This document shows positions 32,772 through 43,585 of a stretch of DNA of 64,000 nt, one piece after another. The DNA lies in contig CAVXTW010000015.1 in NCBI GenBank assembly GCA_963764695.1, positions 434,001-498,000 of the forward strand, written 5' to 3'. The translations under genes were made by a program, and so were the position numbers. How positions within the stretch are numbered: the first letter of the stretch is position 1; every line of letters starts with the position of its first letter. The notes under the pieces are model-generated. The model was given only the letters and a program-made list of their open reading frames with translations. It searched no databases and was not told the origin of the DNA. Source of the DNA: DATFRY01 sp963764695 (GTDB lineage Bacteria > Myxococcota_A > Polyangia > Haliangiales > Haliangiaceae).

Positions 32772-33761
32772 TCACTCGCGATAGCCGGCCGCGAAGTCCA
32801 GGACGCAGACCGTGCCGAATCGCTTGTGCGCCGCGCAGCCGACGCCGAAGACCCGGTACTCCGACTCGAGCAGGTTGACGCGGTGGCCGCGCCCGATGAC
32901 GCCGTCGTCGATGAACAGACTCATCACCATCACCGCGGCGCCGCCCCAGCCGGTGCCGATGTTCTCGCCGGACAGCCCCACGACCCGGCCATGGCGCTCC
33001 ATGCGCTGGAGCGGCTGGCTGCCGTCGCGCCCGTCGTGCTCGACGGTGCCGGCGCGGCCAATCTCGATGGCGTGAGCGCGCGCCCCCCGCGACAGACCGG
33101 GCGAGAGCCGGAGCTCCGCCCGCGGCTTGGCGCGCCGCGCCGCCTTGATCGCCTCGTCGACCGCCCGCACCCCCTCGACCGTGAGGATCGGCGCGTCGAC
33201 GCCGGGCAGGTAGAGGTAGTTCTCGTGGTAGTTGCGCCGGTGCCGCTCGAGCGTCCCGGCATAGCCGCGCGGGTCGCGGCGCAGCGTGTTGACCGCCGCC
33301 ACCATGCCGGCCTCGAAAGGCGTGAGCCCCGCCCCTCGCCCTCCTCGATTCGCCGCCTGCGCGCCGACGCCCTCGTCCGAGCCCGGCCCGGCCGATCCTG
33401 TCCCTGGCCCTGCCCCCCTGCCCGATCCCGACTCCGGTCCGGACTCCGAGCCCCACACTGACTCCAATCCGGGCCCCGCCCGCGATCCGTCCTCCGACCC
33501 CGACTCGGGCCCCGACCCATCGTCCGGCCCCGACCCATCGTCCGGCCCCGGTCCGTCGTCCGGCCCCGATCCATCGTCCGCCCCCGGTCCGTCGTCCGGC
33601 CCCGGTCCATCTTCCGGTCCCTCTGACTCCGGTCCCCACTCCTCCCCGCCCTCGCCGCCCTCCCCGTACGCCCCGGGCGGCCCGGAGTATCGCGGCTGCG
33701 CGGCCGGCGCCACACATCCTGCCGCTCCGACCAGCGCCGCGATCGTCCACAGACGGAACAT
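32772..33761 (-). CDS. CAP-domain (SCP/PR1-type) lipoprotein with repeat linker
   Basis: A 329-residue lipoprotein. ATG 33761 gives MFRLWTIAALVGAAGC with Cys 16 at the lipobox. A long acidic Gly/Pro/Asp linker (about residues 30-120, built of GPDDGS-type units) follows, then a CAP domain: FEAGMVAAVNTLRRDPRGY, LRLSPGLSRGARAHAIEIG, VEHDG, GENIGTGWGG and FGVGCAAHKRFGTVCVLDF. The conserved His and Glu of the cavity (VEHDG, GEN) are present. CAP proteins bind lipids or act outside the cell. It is convergent with the kinase-sigma pair, ends meeting within 10 bases. The larger frame to 34100 lacks a signal and overlaps the next gene. Confidence 0.88.
   Translation of the reverse strand: MFRLWTIAALVGAAGCVAPAAQPRYSGPPGAYGEGGEGGEEWGPESEGPEDGPGPDDGPGADDGSGPDDGPGPDDGSGPDDGSGPESGSEDGSRAGPGLESVWGSESGPESGSGRGAGPGTGSAGPGSDEGVGAQAANRGGRGAGLTPFEAGMVAAVNTLRRDPRGYAGTLERHRRNYHENYLYLPGVDAPILTVEGVRAVDEAIKAARRAKPRAELRLSPGLSRGARAHAIEIGRAGTVEHDGRDGSQPLQRMERHGRVVGLSGENIGTGWGGAAVMVMSLFIDDGVIGRGHRVNLLESEYRVFGVGCAAHKRFGTVCVLDFAAGYRE
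33511..33618. repeat. 18-bp tandem repeats encoding the GPDDGS linker
   Basis: About six copies of CCATCGTCCGGCCCCGAC-type units lie inside the CAP-domain lipoprotein gene and encode the reverse-strand hexapeptide GPDD-G-S/P. Copies differ mostly at silent sites. The unit keeps the frame, so the array can change in number without breaking the gene. Confidence 0.8.
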
Positions 33762-33772
33762 CGTCCTCGATC

Positions 33773-34699
33773 CTACCGGTTCTTCCAGCGCGGGTCGGCC
33801 GGATTGGTGAGCGCCGCGCGCACCCGGCCGAGCGGCTTGTCCTGCCCTGCCGCGTACGCGCGCACCGCGCCGTCGCGGATGCCGGCCAGGTCGAGCCCCT
33901 GCGCGAAGCCGGTCACGGCACCCTCGAACGCATGCGCGCCGGCGAACAGCAGGCTGCGCGTGAACAGGAGCGGCACCCGCCGGGGGCCAGGCACCGCCGG
34001 GACCAGGTAGTCCTCGGTGATGCACGCCATCGCGATCGTCCCGCGGCGCGGCGCCCGGCCGCTCGGCTTCGGCCAGCGAAAGTCGCCCACGTCCATCCAC
34101 CCGTTGTGCCCGACGAACGCGACCAGGCGCGCGCCGCCGCCTGCCAGAAGCTCGGTCCCGTCCGGCAGCTCGATGCGACGCACCTCACCGGCCGCAAACA
34201 GGTCAGCGGCGTAGGCGGCCATGGCGGAGCCTATCGACTCGCCGCGCCAGGCGTGCGCCACCACGTAGACCGGGAACCGCGCGCGTGCGCCGCGGGAGCG
34301 CAGTCGCCCCGACGGTGTCATCCACCGCCGCCACACGCGCAGCTCGAGCACGTCCGGCTGCGGATTCCGCACCCGCAGCACCTCGTTCCAGCCCGAGCCG
34401 CGCCGACCGAACCAGCCGCGAAAGCCGCCGCTGGTGGCCCAGTAGAGATTTCCGCCCGGGTCGTCGCCGTCGCCGAGCCGACCGCCCCCGCAGCGGAGCA
34501 CGTCGTTGTCGCACAGCGGGACGTGGACCTGCACCACCAGCGGTCGCCCCGCGGCGATGTCGGCCGCCACGTCAGCCTGCAGATCCGCCAGCCACGCATC
34601 GGCATCCGCCGCGCTCTGGCCCCACGCGACACCTCGGCCACACAACAAGGCCACCGCCGCAGCCATGAGCGCGGCGCCGCGCGAACGGACCCGTGGCAT
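33773..34699 (-). CDS. Exported protein of unknown family, possible caspase-like fold
   Basis: A 308-residue protein with a Sec signal (MPRVRSRGAALMAAAVALLC...AWGQ). The mature region has a strand-helix order like clostripain/caspase hydrolases: VVQVHVPLCDND, PVYVVAHAWRGESIGSAM with a helix, then LVAFVGHNGWMD, where GHNG could carry the His, and TIAMACITEDYL, where ACI could carry the Cys. After this, PLLFTRSLLFAGAHAFEGAVTG forms a helix. The spacing of His and Cys (about 30 residues) is right for the fold, but this is an inference; I do not recognise the family. It lies 12 bases upstream of the CAP gene on the same strand, and selD ends 106 bases upstream of it. Confidence 0.6.
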   Translation of the reverse strand: MPRVRSRGAALMAAAVALLCGRGVAWGQSAADADAWLADLQADVAADIAAGRPLVVQVHVPLCDNDVLRCGGGRLGDGDDPGGNLYWATSGGFRGWFGRRGSGWNEVLRVRNPQPDVLELRVWRRWMTPSGRLRSRGARARFPVYVVAHAWRGESIGSAMAAYAADLFAAGEVRRIELPDGTELLAGGGARLVAFVGHNGWMDVGDFRWPKPSGRAPRRGTIAMACITEDYLVPAVPGPRRVPLLFTRSLLFAGAHAFEGAVTGFAQGLDLAGIRDGAVRAYAAGQDKPLGRVRAALTNPADPRWKNR

Positions 34700-34804
34700 C
34701 CGGGTTGTGACGCGCGGCGAGCGAAAAGGACTTCCGCCGACAGCCGACCACGCCAGCCCCGACCACGCGAGCCCGACGACCCGCGACCGAACAGCTCCCG
34801 GCAG

Positions 34805-35935
34805 CTAGCGCCGGGCGAACCGGAGCTCGATCGCCCCGACCTCGCTACCAGCCTCTGCACCAGCGCTCAGAAGCTCTCCGACATCCGCCGCCGGCAGTCC
34901 CCGGCCGCGCAGGTCCGATACCAGGTGGCCCGCTCCGTCGGCCGGCACCGCAAGCAGCAGCCCGCCGCTGGTCTGGGCATCGCAGGCCAGGAGCAGCGCG
35001 AGCTGTCCATCCGCATCCAGCTGATCGCGCCCGTGCAGCGACGGGGCGATGAAGTCGAGGTTCGACTTGCTGCCGGCCGGGACGAGGCCGGCAGCCGCGT
35101 GCTCGCGCGCCCCGGGAAGGATCGGCAGCGCGCCAAGATCGATCGCCGCCCTCAACCCCGAGCCGCGGAGGATGTTGCGCAGGTGACCGAGCAGGCCGAA
35201 GCCCGTCACATCGGTGCACGACGTCACACCGGCGCGGCGGCCCGCCTCGAGCGCACCCTGGTTGTGCGTCGTCATCGACAGCACTGCCGCGGCCGCCTCC
35301 TTCTCGGAAGCCACCTGCTTCTTGATCGCCTGGCCGACGATGCCGGTCCCCAGCGCCTTGCTCAGCACCAGCCGCTGACCGGCCCGCGCCGTCCGGTTCG
35401 AGAGGATCGCGTCCGGCGACACCTCGCCGGTCACCGACAGGCCGTACTTCACCTCGGCGTCGCGCACCGTGTGGCCCCCGACGATGGCGACTCCCGCCTC
35501 CGCGCAGGCCGCCGCGCCGCCGCGCAGGATCGCCTCCAGCACCGTGGACGGCAGCTTGTCGTCGGGGAAGAACACAAGGTTGAGCGCGTAGAGCGGCCGC
35601 CCGCCCATCGCGTAGACGTCGGAGATGGAGTTGGTGGCCGCGATGCGCCCGAACGTCTCCGGGTCGTCCACCAGCGGCGCGATGACGTCCGCGGTCATGA
35701 CCAGCGCGCGGTCGCCGCCGCTCAGACGCACGACCGCCGCGTCGTCCGCGAAGTCGGTAGAGACCAGGACGTTCGGATCACTGCCGGCGGAGCTTGTGAT
35801 TCCGCCGGCATGCATCCGCTCCAGGACCTGGACCAGGTCCCCGATGCGCAGCTTGGCGGCTCAACCACCTCCCCGCGCGTACTCGGTCAGGCGGACAGGA
35901 GCCTCGTGCGCAGTCGGCTGCTTCGACTTCGACAT
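34805..35935 (-). CDS. selD: Selenide, water dikinase, itself a selenoprotein (in-frame UGA at 35861-35863)
   Basis: SelD makes selenophosphate from selenide and ATP for selenocysteine and selenouridine synthesis. The automatic frame starts late at 35815 (MHAGGITS). The true frame runs from ATG 35935: MSKSKQPTAHEAPVRLTEYARGGG, then UGA, then AAKLRIGDLVQV. This places the stop codon exactly at the active-site Cys/Sec of the family motif GG(C/U)AAK. With UGA as Sec the protein is 376 residues, full length. Later motifs DDAAVV, DVYAMGG, VGGHTVRDAE and TDVTGFGLLGH are intact. A hairpin 20 bases after the UGA can serve as SECIS. Selenium usage is therefore encoded in this genome. Confidence 0.95.
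35824..35840 (-). promoter_or_regulatory. Candidate bacterial SECIS hairpin of selD
   Basis: On the reverse strand GGACCT (35840-35835) pairs with AGGTCC (35829-35824) around the five-base loop GGUCC. The stem starts 20 bases after the UGA at 35861-35863, and the loop sits 26-30 bases after it, within the window used by bacterial SECIS elements. The GGU-containing loop is like that of Escherichia coli fdhF. SelB would bind it. Confidence 0.75.
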
Positions 35936-35987
35936 GCGGTGCAGCCTAGCAGAGCGCCAGACCGGACCGCATCGGCACAGCGAGGCG

Positions 35988-36242
35988 CTACTCGAGCTGA
36001 CGCTGACGGCGCCGGCGAGTCAGGAGCACCAGGGCGGGAACCCATCCGGCCGCGACCAGCGCCGCGAGACCGAGCGGGCTGAGGTCATCGGCCCCGTGCG
36101 AGCTCAGGCTGGTGTCGGATGACGCAACCAGAGCCGCCGCCGGACGCCTGTCAGCCCCAGGTGAGGCGCTGGCATCGGAGGGGCGAAGAAAGAAGAGAGC
36201 AGAGAGGAGGAGCAGGGCGACAAGCGCCTTGCGTATCGGCAT
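35988..36242 (-). CDS. Small secreted/membrane protein with C-terminal helix and Arg-rich tail
   Basis: An 84-residue protein with an N-terminal signal (MPIRKALVALLLLSALFFL...SASA), a short Ser/Ala-rich spacer, and a C-terminal segment SPLGLAALVAAGWVPALVLL followed by TRRRRQRQLE. This layout resembles proteins sorted by a C-terminal signal (for example MYXO-CTERM or sortase-type signals), though no Cys or LPxTG is present. It starts at ATG 36242; an in-frame ATG at 36257 is five codons upstream. An AT-rich stretch at 36288-36320 follows, and pal lies beyond it, divergent. Function unknown. Confidence 0.55.
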   Translation of the reverse strand: MPIRKALVALLLLSALFFLRPSDASASPGADRRPAAALVASSDTSLSSHGADDLSPLGLAALVAAGWVPALVLLTRRRRQRQLE

Positions 36243-36464
36243 TACGCTCACGAGCATACATCCGGGGCCTGTGGGTGGCCGAGAAAATCCCCAAATCCGA
36301 TATTTTCATATATATTACCGCCTTGCGGGCGCATCGGGGGTCCGACTGTAAGGCAACAAACGCTCCGCCATTGAATGGTCAACTGGGCCATTCGTTCTCG
36401 GGGGTTGCCCGAATGGATCGCCGCAATTTCGTGTGATATGGAGAACTTCTCGGGAGGTCAATCC

Positions 36465-36962
36465 ATGCGAGGCATGAAGACTCTGGTGCTGGCACTCTCG
36501 CTTGTCGCCCTGGTGGGCGCGGCGTGCGGCGGCAAGAACAAGAAGCGGACCGCGGGCGGCGGCGACGGCGACACCGGCGAGAACTTCGACGGCTCGGGCT
36601 CCGGGTCGGGCAAGAAGAAGGGCAGCGGCAAGGATCCGTCGCTCCAGGACGTCATCTACTTCGCCTTCGACTCGTCGGACCTCGACGAGGAGTCGCGCAA
36701 GAAGCTGTCGGAGAACGCCGACTGGCTCAAGAAGGATCCGGCGCGCACCCTGACCATCGAGGGGCACACCGACGAGGTGGGGACCCCCGAGTACAACCTC
36801 GGTCTGGGCGAGCGGCGCGCGCGGTCAACCAAGGACTACCTGGTCCGCCTCGGCATCCAGGAGAAGCGGGTGTCGATCATCACGTACGGCGAAGAGCGAC
36901 CGGCAGGCAGCGACGACAACAGGAATCGTCGCAGCATGTTCCTCGCCACCAAGAAGAAGTAG
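36465..36962 (+). CDS. pal: Peptidoglycan-associated lipoprotein Pal (OmpA C-terminal domain)
   Basis: A 165-residue lipoprotein. GGGAGGTC lies before ATG 36465; the signal MRGMKTLVLALSLVALVGAAC ends with Cys 21. A Gly/Lys linker follows, then the OmpA-like domain: VIYFAFDSSDLDEESRKKL, LTIEGHTDEVGTPEYNLGLGERRARS and VSIITYGEERP. The Asp/Arg residues that bind diaminopimelate (GHTDE...RRA) are present. Pal binds peptidoglycan and TolB. It lies 23 kb from tolQRAB, unlike in gamma-proteobacteria, where pal follows tolB. The kinase gene downstream is convergent, 25 bases away. Confidence 0.93.
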   Translation: MRGMKTLVLALSLVALVGAACGGKNKKRTAGGGDGDTGENFDGSGSGSGKKKGSGKDPSLQDVIYFAFDSSDLDEESRKKLSENADWLKKDPARTLTIEGHTDEVGTPEYNLGLGERRARSTKDYLVRLGIQEKRVSIITYGEERPAGSDDNRNRRSMFLATKKK

Positions 36963-36986
36963 CCGCTCCGGGCGCCCGCCCGGCGC

Positions 36987-39209
<2,223 letters not shown>

Positions 39210-39270
39210 ACCGCTGCCCCCGGGGTGGCCCCGAACTATATCACCATACCCCGTGCTACGCTGGCGACGG

Positions 39271-40716
39271 ATGAGAGCTGCCCGCTCGGTCGCTGCGGCG
39301 ATCGCGTTCAGTTCCGCGCTCGGCATCCACGGCGCGGCGTCTGCCCAGCCAGAAGAGGAGCAGCTGGCCTCGCCGCTCATGCGCCCGGATCCGTTCGGGC
39401 CGCTGATCGTGATCGAGGCCATCGAGGTGGTCGGCAACACCTGGACCGCCGAGGACCACATCCGGCGCGCGGTGCCGGTGCGCCCCGGCGAGAAGCTGCG
39501 CGCCGGCGACGAGCGACTGCGCGCGGCTCGCTTCAAGGTGCTGGCGCTGGGCTACTTCCGCGAGGTGGATCTGCGCCTGCGCAGGGGCAGCCGGCGCGGA
39601 CACGTGGTGCTGACCGTGCGCGTGGTCGAGCGCGGCACCGTCGTGCTCAACCGCATGTTCTTCGGCAACACGCTCATCACGCCGTGGTGGGCAGGCCTCG
39701 ACCTGACCGAGCGGAACTTCTTCGGCACCGGTGTCGGCGTGGGCGGCGCGTTCGTCGTCGCCGGCGAGGGGGATGCGACCGGCGCCGACGCGCAGAAGGC
39801 CTATCAGCTGCGCATCGAGGACTCGTCCGTGCTCGGCAGCACGTTCGGGGCGCACCTGTCGGGCTACTACGCCGACGCCAGCGAGCCGTACCGCGTGGCC
39901 GGGGCCACCGACGACGGGGCGGCGGCCAACTATGCGGCCTTCGACTACCGACGCGCCGGCGGGCGGGCCGGCCTGACTGTCAATCTCGCGCCGCTCTCAC
40001 GTCTGACCGGCATGGCCCGCTTCGAGAACGTCCACGCCGAGGTGCCGGCCGCGCCGACCCGGACGCTGACCGACGGAACCGAGGTGCCGGTCGACCTCCT
40101 GCTCGAGGACGGCGACAGCCGGGTGGCCACGCTGGGCCTCCTGTTCGAGCGCGACACGCGGCCCGACCCGATCCTGCCGTTCGCCGGCGACCACACGCTG
40201 GTGCTGGCCGAGGGCGGGGCCGGCTTTCTCGGCTCGAGCTACGACTTCGCCACCGCCCTGGTCCGCCACGAGCGCTGGTGGTCCGTGCGGCCCGGCCACG
40301 TGCTGTCGCTGCACATGACCGGCGGCGCGGTGGTGGGCGACGCGCCGCTGTTCGAGCGGCTGCACGTCGGCGACATCGACCGCATGGTGTCGGCGCGCGC
40401 GCTCGGCCTGGTCGTGTCGACCACGCCGCCGTTCGATTTCTTCGACACCGGCTCGGACGAGGTGACCTACGGCGAGGTGGCCGGGCTGGTCGAGGGGCAG
40501 TACGCGTACCGGCTGTTCCGCGGCAAGCGCGGCGTCTACGGCGGCGACCTGTTCGTCGGCGTCGGCCTGTGGACGCTGATGTCGACGCGCGACATCGGGG
40601 TCGACAAGCCGACCCTTCCGGTCAACCTCCTGCTCGACGCGGGCCTCCGCCTCGACACCGAGATCGGCATCTTCGAGCTGAGCCTGGCCAACGCGCTGGG
40701 CCGGGTTCCGCTGTAG
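39271..40716 (+). CDS. BamA/Omp85-type outer-membrane protein with one POTRA-like domain
   Basis: A 481-residue protein. ATG 39271 gives a signal peptide (MRAARSVAAAIAFSSALGIH). Residues 45-120 form a POTRA domain: IVIEAIEVVGNTWTAEDHIRRAVPVRPGEKL, FKVLALGYFREVDLRLRRGS and VVLTVRVVERGTV. The rest is a beta-barrel with alternating polar/hydrophobic strands and Gly turns (LDLTERNFFGTGVGVGGAF...LHLSGYYADA), typical of the Omp85 superfamily (the ERNFFGTG segment is common). With only one POTRA it is smaller than BamA and resembles TamA- or patatin-type members. Its stop is followed by the overlapping GTG of a DUF4390 gene. Confidence 0.85.
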   Translation: MRAARSVAAAIAFSSALGIHGAASAQPEEEQLASPLMRPDPFGPLIVIEAIEVVGNTWTAEDHIRRAVPVRPGEKLRAGDERLRAARFKVLALGYFREVDLRLRRGSRRGHVVLTVRVVERGTVVLNRMFFGNTLITPWWAGLDLTERNFFGTGVGVGGAFVVAGEGDATGADAQKAYQLRIEDSSVLGSTFGAHLSGYYADASEPYRVAGATDDGAAANYAAFDYRRAGGRAGLTVNLAPLSRLTGMARFENVHAEVPAAPTRTLTDGTEVPVDLLLEDGDSRVATLGLLFERDTRPDPILPFAGDHTLVLAEGGAGFLGSSYDFATALVRHERWWSVRPGHVLSLHMTGGAVVGDAPLFERLHVGDIDRMVSARALGLVVSTTPPFDFFDTGSDEVTYGEVAGLVEGQYAYRLFRGKRGVYGGDLFVGVGLWTLMSTRDIGVDKPTLPVNLLLDAGLRLDTEIGIFELSLANALGRVPL

Positions 40717-41372
40717 TGCAGCTGGCGCGCGTCATCGCGCTCTGCGTCTGCATGGTGGTCGCGGTGCGGCCGGCCGCGGCCCAGAGCGACGACAGCGACA
40801 TCGTGGTGCGGCGGATGGGCTTCGCCGAGCGCGGCCGGCATCTGGTGCTGACCACGTCGTTCACCGAGATCTTCGATCGCTCGGCGTTCGAGAAGATCTC
40901 GAGCGGCTTTCCGACCACGGTGGTGGTCCGGATCTACGTCTATCGCAAGGCGCGCACCGACGCGCCGGTGTCGCTCGCCTTGCTCGAGCTCGAGGTCGTC
41001 TATGATCTGTGGGACGAGGTGTACGTCGTGAGGTCGCGCGGGCCTCTGGGCGAGAAGCAGCTGCGCACGCGCAGCCGGGCCCAGGCGGTGCGGGTGCTGA
41101 CCGAGCTGGATCACATGCCGATCGCGCCGCTCGACCGCCTGCCGGTCGGGCCGCATCATTTCATCGCCATGGTGGTGGAGCTCAACCCGGTCTCGCCCGA
41201 GCTTCTGGCCGAGATGCGGCGCTGGTTGAGCCGGCCGGCCGGCGAGACCTCGCTCGACTCGAGCTCGTCGTTCTTCGGCTCGTTCGTGTCGGTGTTCGTC
41301 AACCCGAAGCTGGAACAGGCCGACCGGACGCTGCGCATCCGCTCGCAGGCCTTCTACCGGGCGCCGCGATGA
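40716..41372 (+). CDS. DUF4390-family exported protein
   Basis: A 218-residue protein starting at GTG 40716, which shares one base with the preceding TAG. It has a signal peptide (VQLARVIALCVCMVVAVRPAAAQ). The body matches DUF4390: LTTSFTEIFDRSAFEKISSGFPTTVVVRIYVYRK, LELEVVYDLWDEVYVVRS and HFIAMVVELNPVSPELLAEMRRWL. DUF4390 genes are regularly found beside NtrY-like histidine kinases in proteobacteria, and the same arrangement occurs here, with the kinase ATG overlapping this stop. A periplasmic accessory role for that sensor is inferred. Confidence 0.85.
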   Translation: MQLARVIALCVCMVVAVRPAAAQSDDSDIVVRRMGFAERGRHLVLTTSFTEIFDRSAFEKISSGFPTTVVVRIYVYRKARTDAPVSLALLELEVVYDLWDEVYVVRSRGPLGEKQLRTRSRAQAVRVLTELDHMPIAPLDRLPVGPHHFIAMVVELNPVSPELLAEMRRWLSRPAGETSLDSSSSFFGSFVSVFVNPKLEQADRTLRIRSQAFYRAPR

Positions 41373-42883
41373 AGCCGGTCGAGGAGAGAGAGGGCCGGCG
41401 CCTCGGTCTGCAAGTGAAGGTGGTGACGGTGCTGCTCGTCATCGCGCTGACACCGCTCCTGGTCTCTGCCCTGCTGGTCGATCAGATCGCGCAGGTGGCG
41501 CAGAACTTCGCCTCGCACGAGGCGGACAAGATGCGCGAGCCGCTGGGCGAGGCGCAGAAGGTCTACCAGCAGCTCATCGAGAGCAAGAAGCGGATGTACC
41601 GGCACATGGCCGAGCAGCTGGCCCAGGCGGTGTCGGTCGGCGCGGCGCTGCGCGACGAGGGCACGCAGGGCTTCGCGGGCGCGGCGCGGGCGCTGATGGC
41701 GGAGGAGCCTGATCTTCTGCGCGCGGCGCTGCGGCGTCCCGGCGGCGAGCTGCTCGTCGAGGAGAAGCGAGTGAAGCCGGGGCCGGGCGGGCCGCGTCGC
41801 TTTCGCGAGTACGCGGTGAGCCGCCCGGCCGGCGACGGCGCCGCGGTCGAGCTCGCCTTTGCCGCCGATGTCGAGCTTCTCGATCAGCACCGCGAGGTCG
41901 GCCGCGTGCTCGACGACAGCCAGCGCATCGACCGGGTGCGCAGCTCGCTGCCGCGCTCGTACCGGCTCGGCTTCATCGCGCTCGTCGGCGGCGTGGTGGT
42001 GCTGGTGACGGCGACCGGCATCCTGTTCGCGCGGCGGCTGACCGGGCGCATCGCCGTGCTGGTCTCCGGGACGCGACGGGTGGCGGGCGGCGATCTCGAC
42101 GCGAAGGTCGCCCTGGCCGGACGCGACGAGCTGGGCGAGCTGGCCGGCGCCTTCAACCGCATGGTCGAGGACCTCAAGAAGGACCGCCAGCAGATCCTCT
42201 ACCTGCAGAGGATCGGCGCGTGGCAGGACGTGGCGCGGCGGCTGGCCCACGAGATCAAGAACCCGCTCACGCCGATCCAGCTGGCCGTGCAGCAGCTGGT
42301 GTCGAGCTACAGCGGCGACGATGCGCGGCACCAGAAGATGCTGGCCGACGCGGCCGAGATCGTCGGCGAGGAGATCCACGGGCTGCGCCGCCTGGTGGAC
42401 GCGTTCAGCGCGCTGGGGCGGCTGCCGCCGGCCGAGCCGCGCCCGCTGCCGATGGCGCAGCTGGCCGACGATCTGGGCAAGGAGGCGCACCTGGCCGGCC
42501 GCCTGGAGCTGGCCGAGCCGCCGTCGCCGGTCACGGTGTCGGGCGACCGGCTGCTCCTGCGCCGGCTGCTGGCCAACCTGATCGAGAACGGGATCCACGC
42601 CGGGGAAGCGGCCGGCAAGGGCGGCCGCGTGGTGATGCGCTGGTCGGCGGATCTCGGTCGCGGCACCGCGCGCATCACGATCGACGACGAAGGGCCGGGT
42701 GTCGCGGCGGCCGATCGCGAGCGGATCTTCGAGCCGTACTTCACCAGCAAGGAGACCGGCACCGGGCTGGGACTTGCGATCGCGAAGAAGATCGCGCTGG
42801 ACCACGGCGGGAGTCTTGTGGCTGATGAGGACGCGGCGCCGACGGGAGGGGCGCGGTTCGTGCTTACCTTGCCGCTTGCCTGA
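41369..42883 (+). CDS. NtrY-like sensor histidine kinase
   Basis: A 504-residue membrane kinase. Helix 1 spans about residues 17-37 and helix 2 about 205-225; between them is an exported sensor region of about 165 residues. A HAMP domain follows (FARRLTGRIAVLVSGTRRVAGGD). The H-box is RRLAHEIKNPLTPIQLAV, with His in the HEIKNP motif of NtrY-type kinases. The ATPase domain has NLIENGIHAG, DDEGPGV, FEPYFTSKETGTGLGLAIAK. No PAS domain is obvious. No response regulator gene is adjacent. Its ATG overlaps the DUF4390 stop by four bases (ATGA). Confidence 0.9.
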   Translation: MKPVEEREGRRLGLQVKVVTVLLVIALTPLLVSALLVDQIAQVAQNFASHEADKMREPLGEAQKVYQQLIESKKRMYRHMAEQLAQAVSVGAALRDEGTQGFAGAARALMAEEPDLLRAALRRPGGELLVEEKRVKPGPGGPRRFREYAVSRPAGDGAAVELAFAADVELLDQHREVGRVLDDSQRIDRVRSSLPRSYRLGFIALVGGVVVLVTATGILFARRLTGRIAVLVSGTRRVAGGDLDAKVALAGRDELGELAGAFNRMVEDLKKDRQQILYLQRIGAWQDVARRLAHEIKNPLTPIQLAVQQLVSSYSGDDARHQKMLADAAEIVGEEIHGLRRLVDAFSALGRLPPAEPRPLPMAQLADDLGKEAHLAGRLELAEPPSPVTVSGDRLLLRRLLANLIENGIHAGEAAGKGGRVVMRWSADLGRGTARITIDDEGPGVAAADRERIFEPYFTSKETGTGLGLAIAKKIALDHGGSLVADEDAAPTGGARFVLTLPLA

Positions 42884-43010
42884 GGGCGTTGGCGTGCGGG
42901 GCCACCGCCGTACAAAACAAACAGGAAGCAGGTAACAGGTGACAGGGAACAGGGAGCGGGCAATGGGATGAACGGGGCTGTCGCCTTCGTCGCTGCGACC
43001 AGCTTGGTCT

Positions 43011-43493
43011 CTAGGTCGAGCGGCTCCCGATCGGATGAAGCTTTCCTGCGGCCCGCAGGCAGAATCCTCCCTCGGGCGATTCCTCGATGCGTTGGGCGAG
43101 GATGTAGTAGGCAGGTGTCGTGATGCGCGCGGTGAGGCGGCCGCTGCGGACGCGGCAGTAGAGGGCGTTGTCGGGGCTCGCGGCGAGGCTCGCGTAGTCG
43201 AGCTCCTCCTCGGTCTCGTCGTTGAGCGCGAGGATCGCGCGGTCGCCTTCCCAGCGGGCTGACAGGGCCAGGAGCTCGGCGTCGTCGACGTCGACGTAGG
43301 CGTAGCGCTTCTCGTCGAGGCGCAGGATCGGGCGGCCGTCGTCGAGGCGGTCGAGCCAGCGCAGCAGCGCGAGCTGGAAGCCGCGGTGCGTGACGACCGC
43401 GCCCTCGTGCCAGAAGCGGCCTTCGCGATCCAGACGGATGCCCGTCTGGCGGAGGCGCTCGATCATCTCGGGCGTGGGCCGGAAGTCGGACAC
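43011..43493 (-). CDS. DUF1285-like hypothetical protein
   Basis: A 160-residue soluble protein. Residues 18-60 (GIRLDREGRFWHEGAVVTHRGFQLALLRWLDRLDDGR) resemble the start of DUF1285 proteins, which share the REGxWxHEG pattern and beta-rich repeats (RPILRLDEKRYAYVDVDDAELLAL). No catalytic residues are known for this family. The 127-base interval downstream of it holds short CAGGTAACAGG-type repeats but no gene. It does not form an obvious operon; the DUF465 gene lies about 90 bases upstream on the same strand. Confidence 0.55.
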   Translation of the reverse strand: MSDFRPTPEMIERLRQTGIRLDREGRFWHEGAVVTHRGFQLALLRWLDRLDDGRPILRLDEKRYAYVDVDDAELLALSARWEGDRAILALNDETEEELDYASLAASPDNALYCRVRSGRLTARITTPAYYILAQRIEESPEGGFCLRAAGKLHPIGSRST

Positions 43494-43585
43494 GTTCCCG
43501 GATCACTGGAGGGGCGCGGCCGGAGATCCGACGCGCCCGGATTCAAAGCGGGCGCGCGACGCGCCCAGCGACGTTTCAGCGCCCG

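Noticed and set aside
42884..43010. CAGGTAACAGGTGACAGGG-type repeats as a regulatory array
   Set aside because: Short, imperfect and non-palindromic; no flanking gene points to a role.
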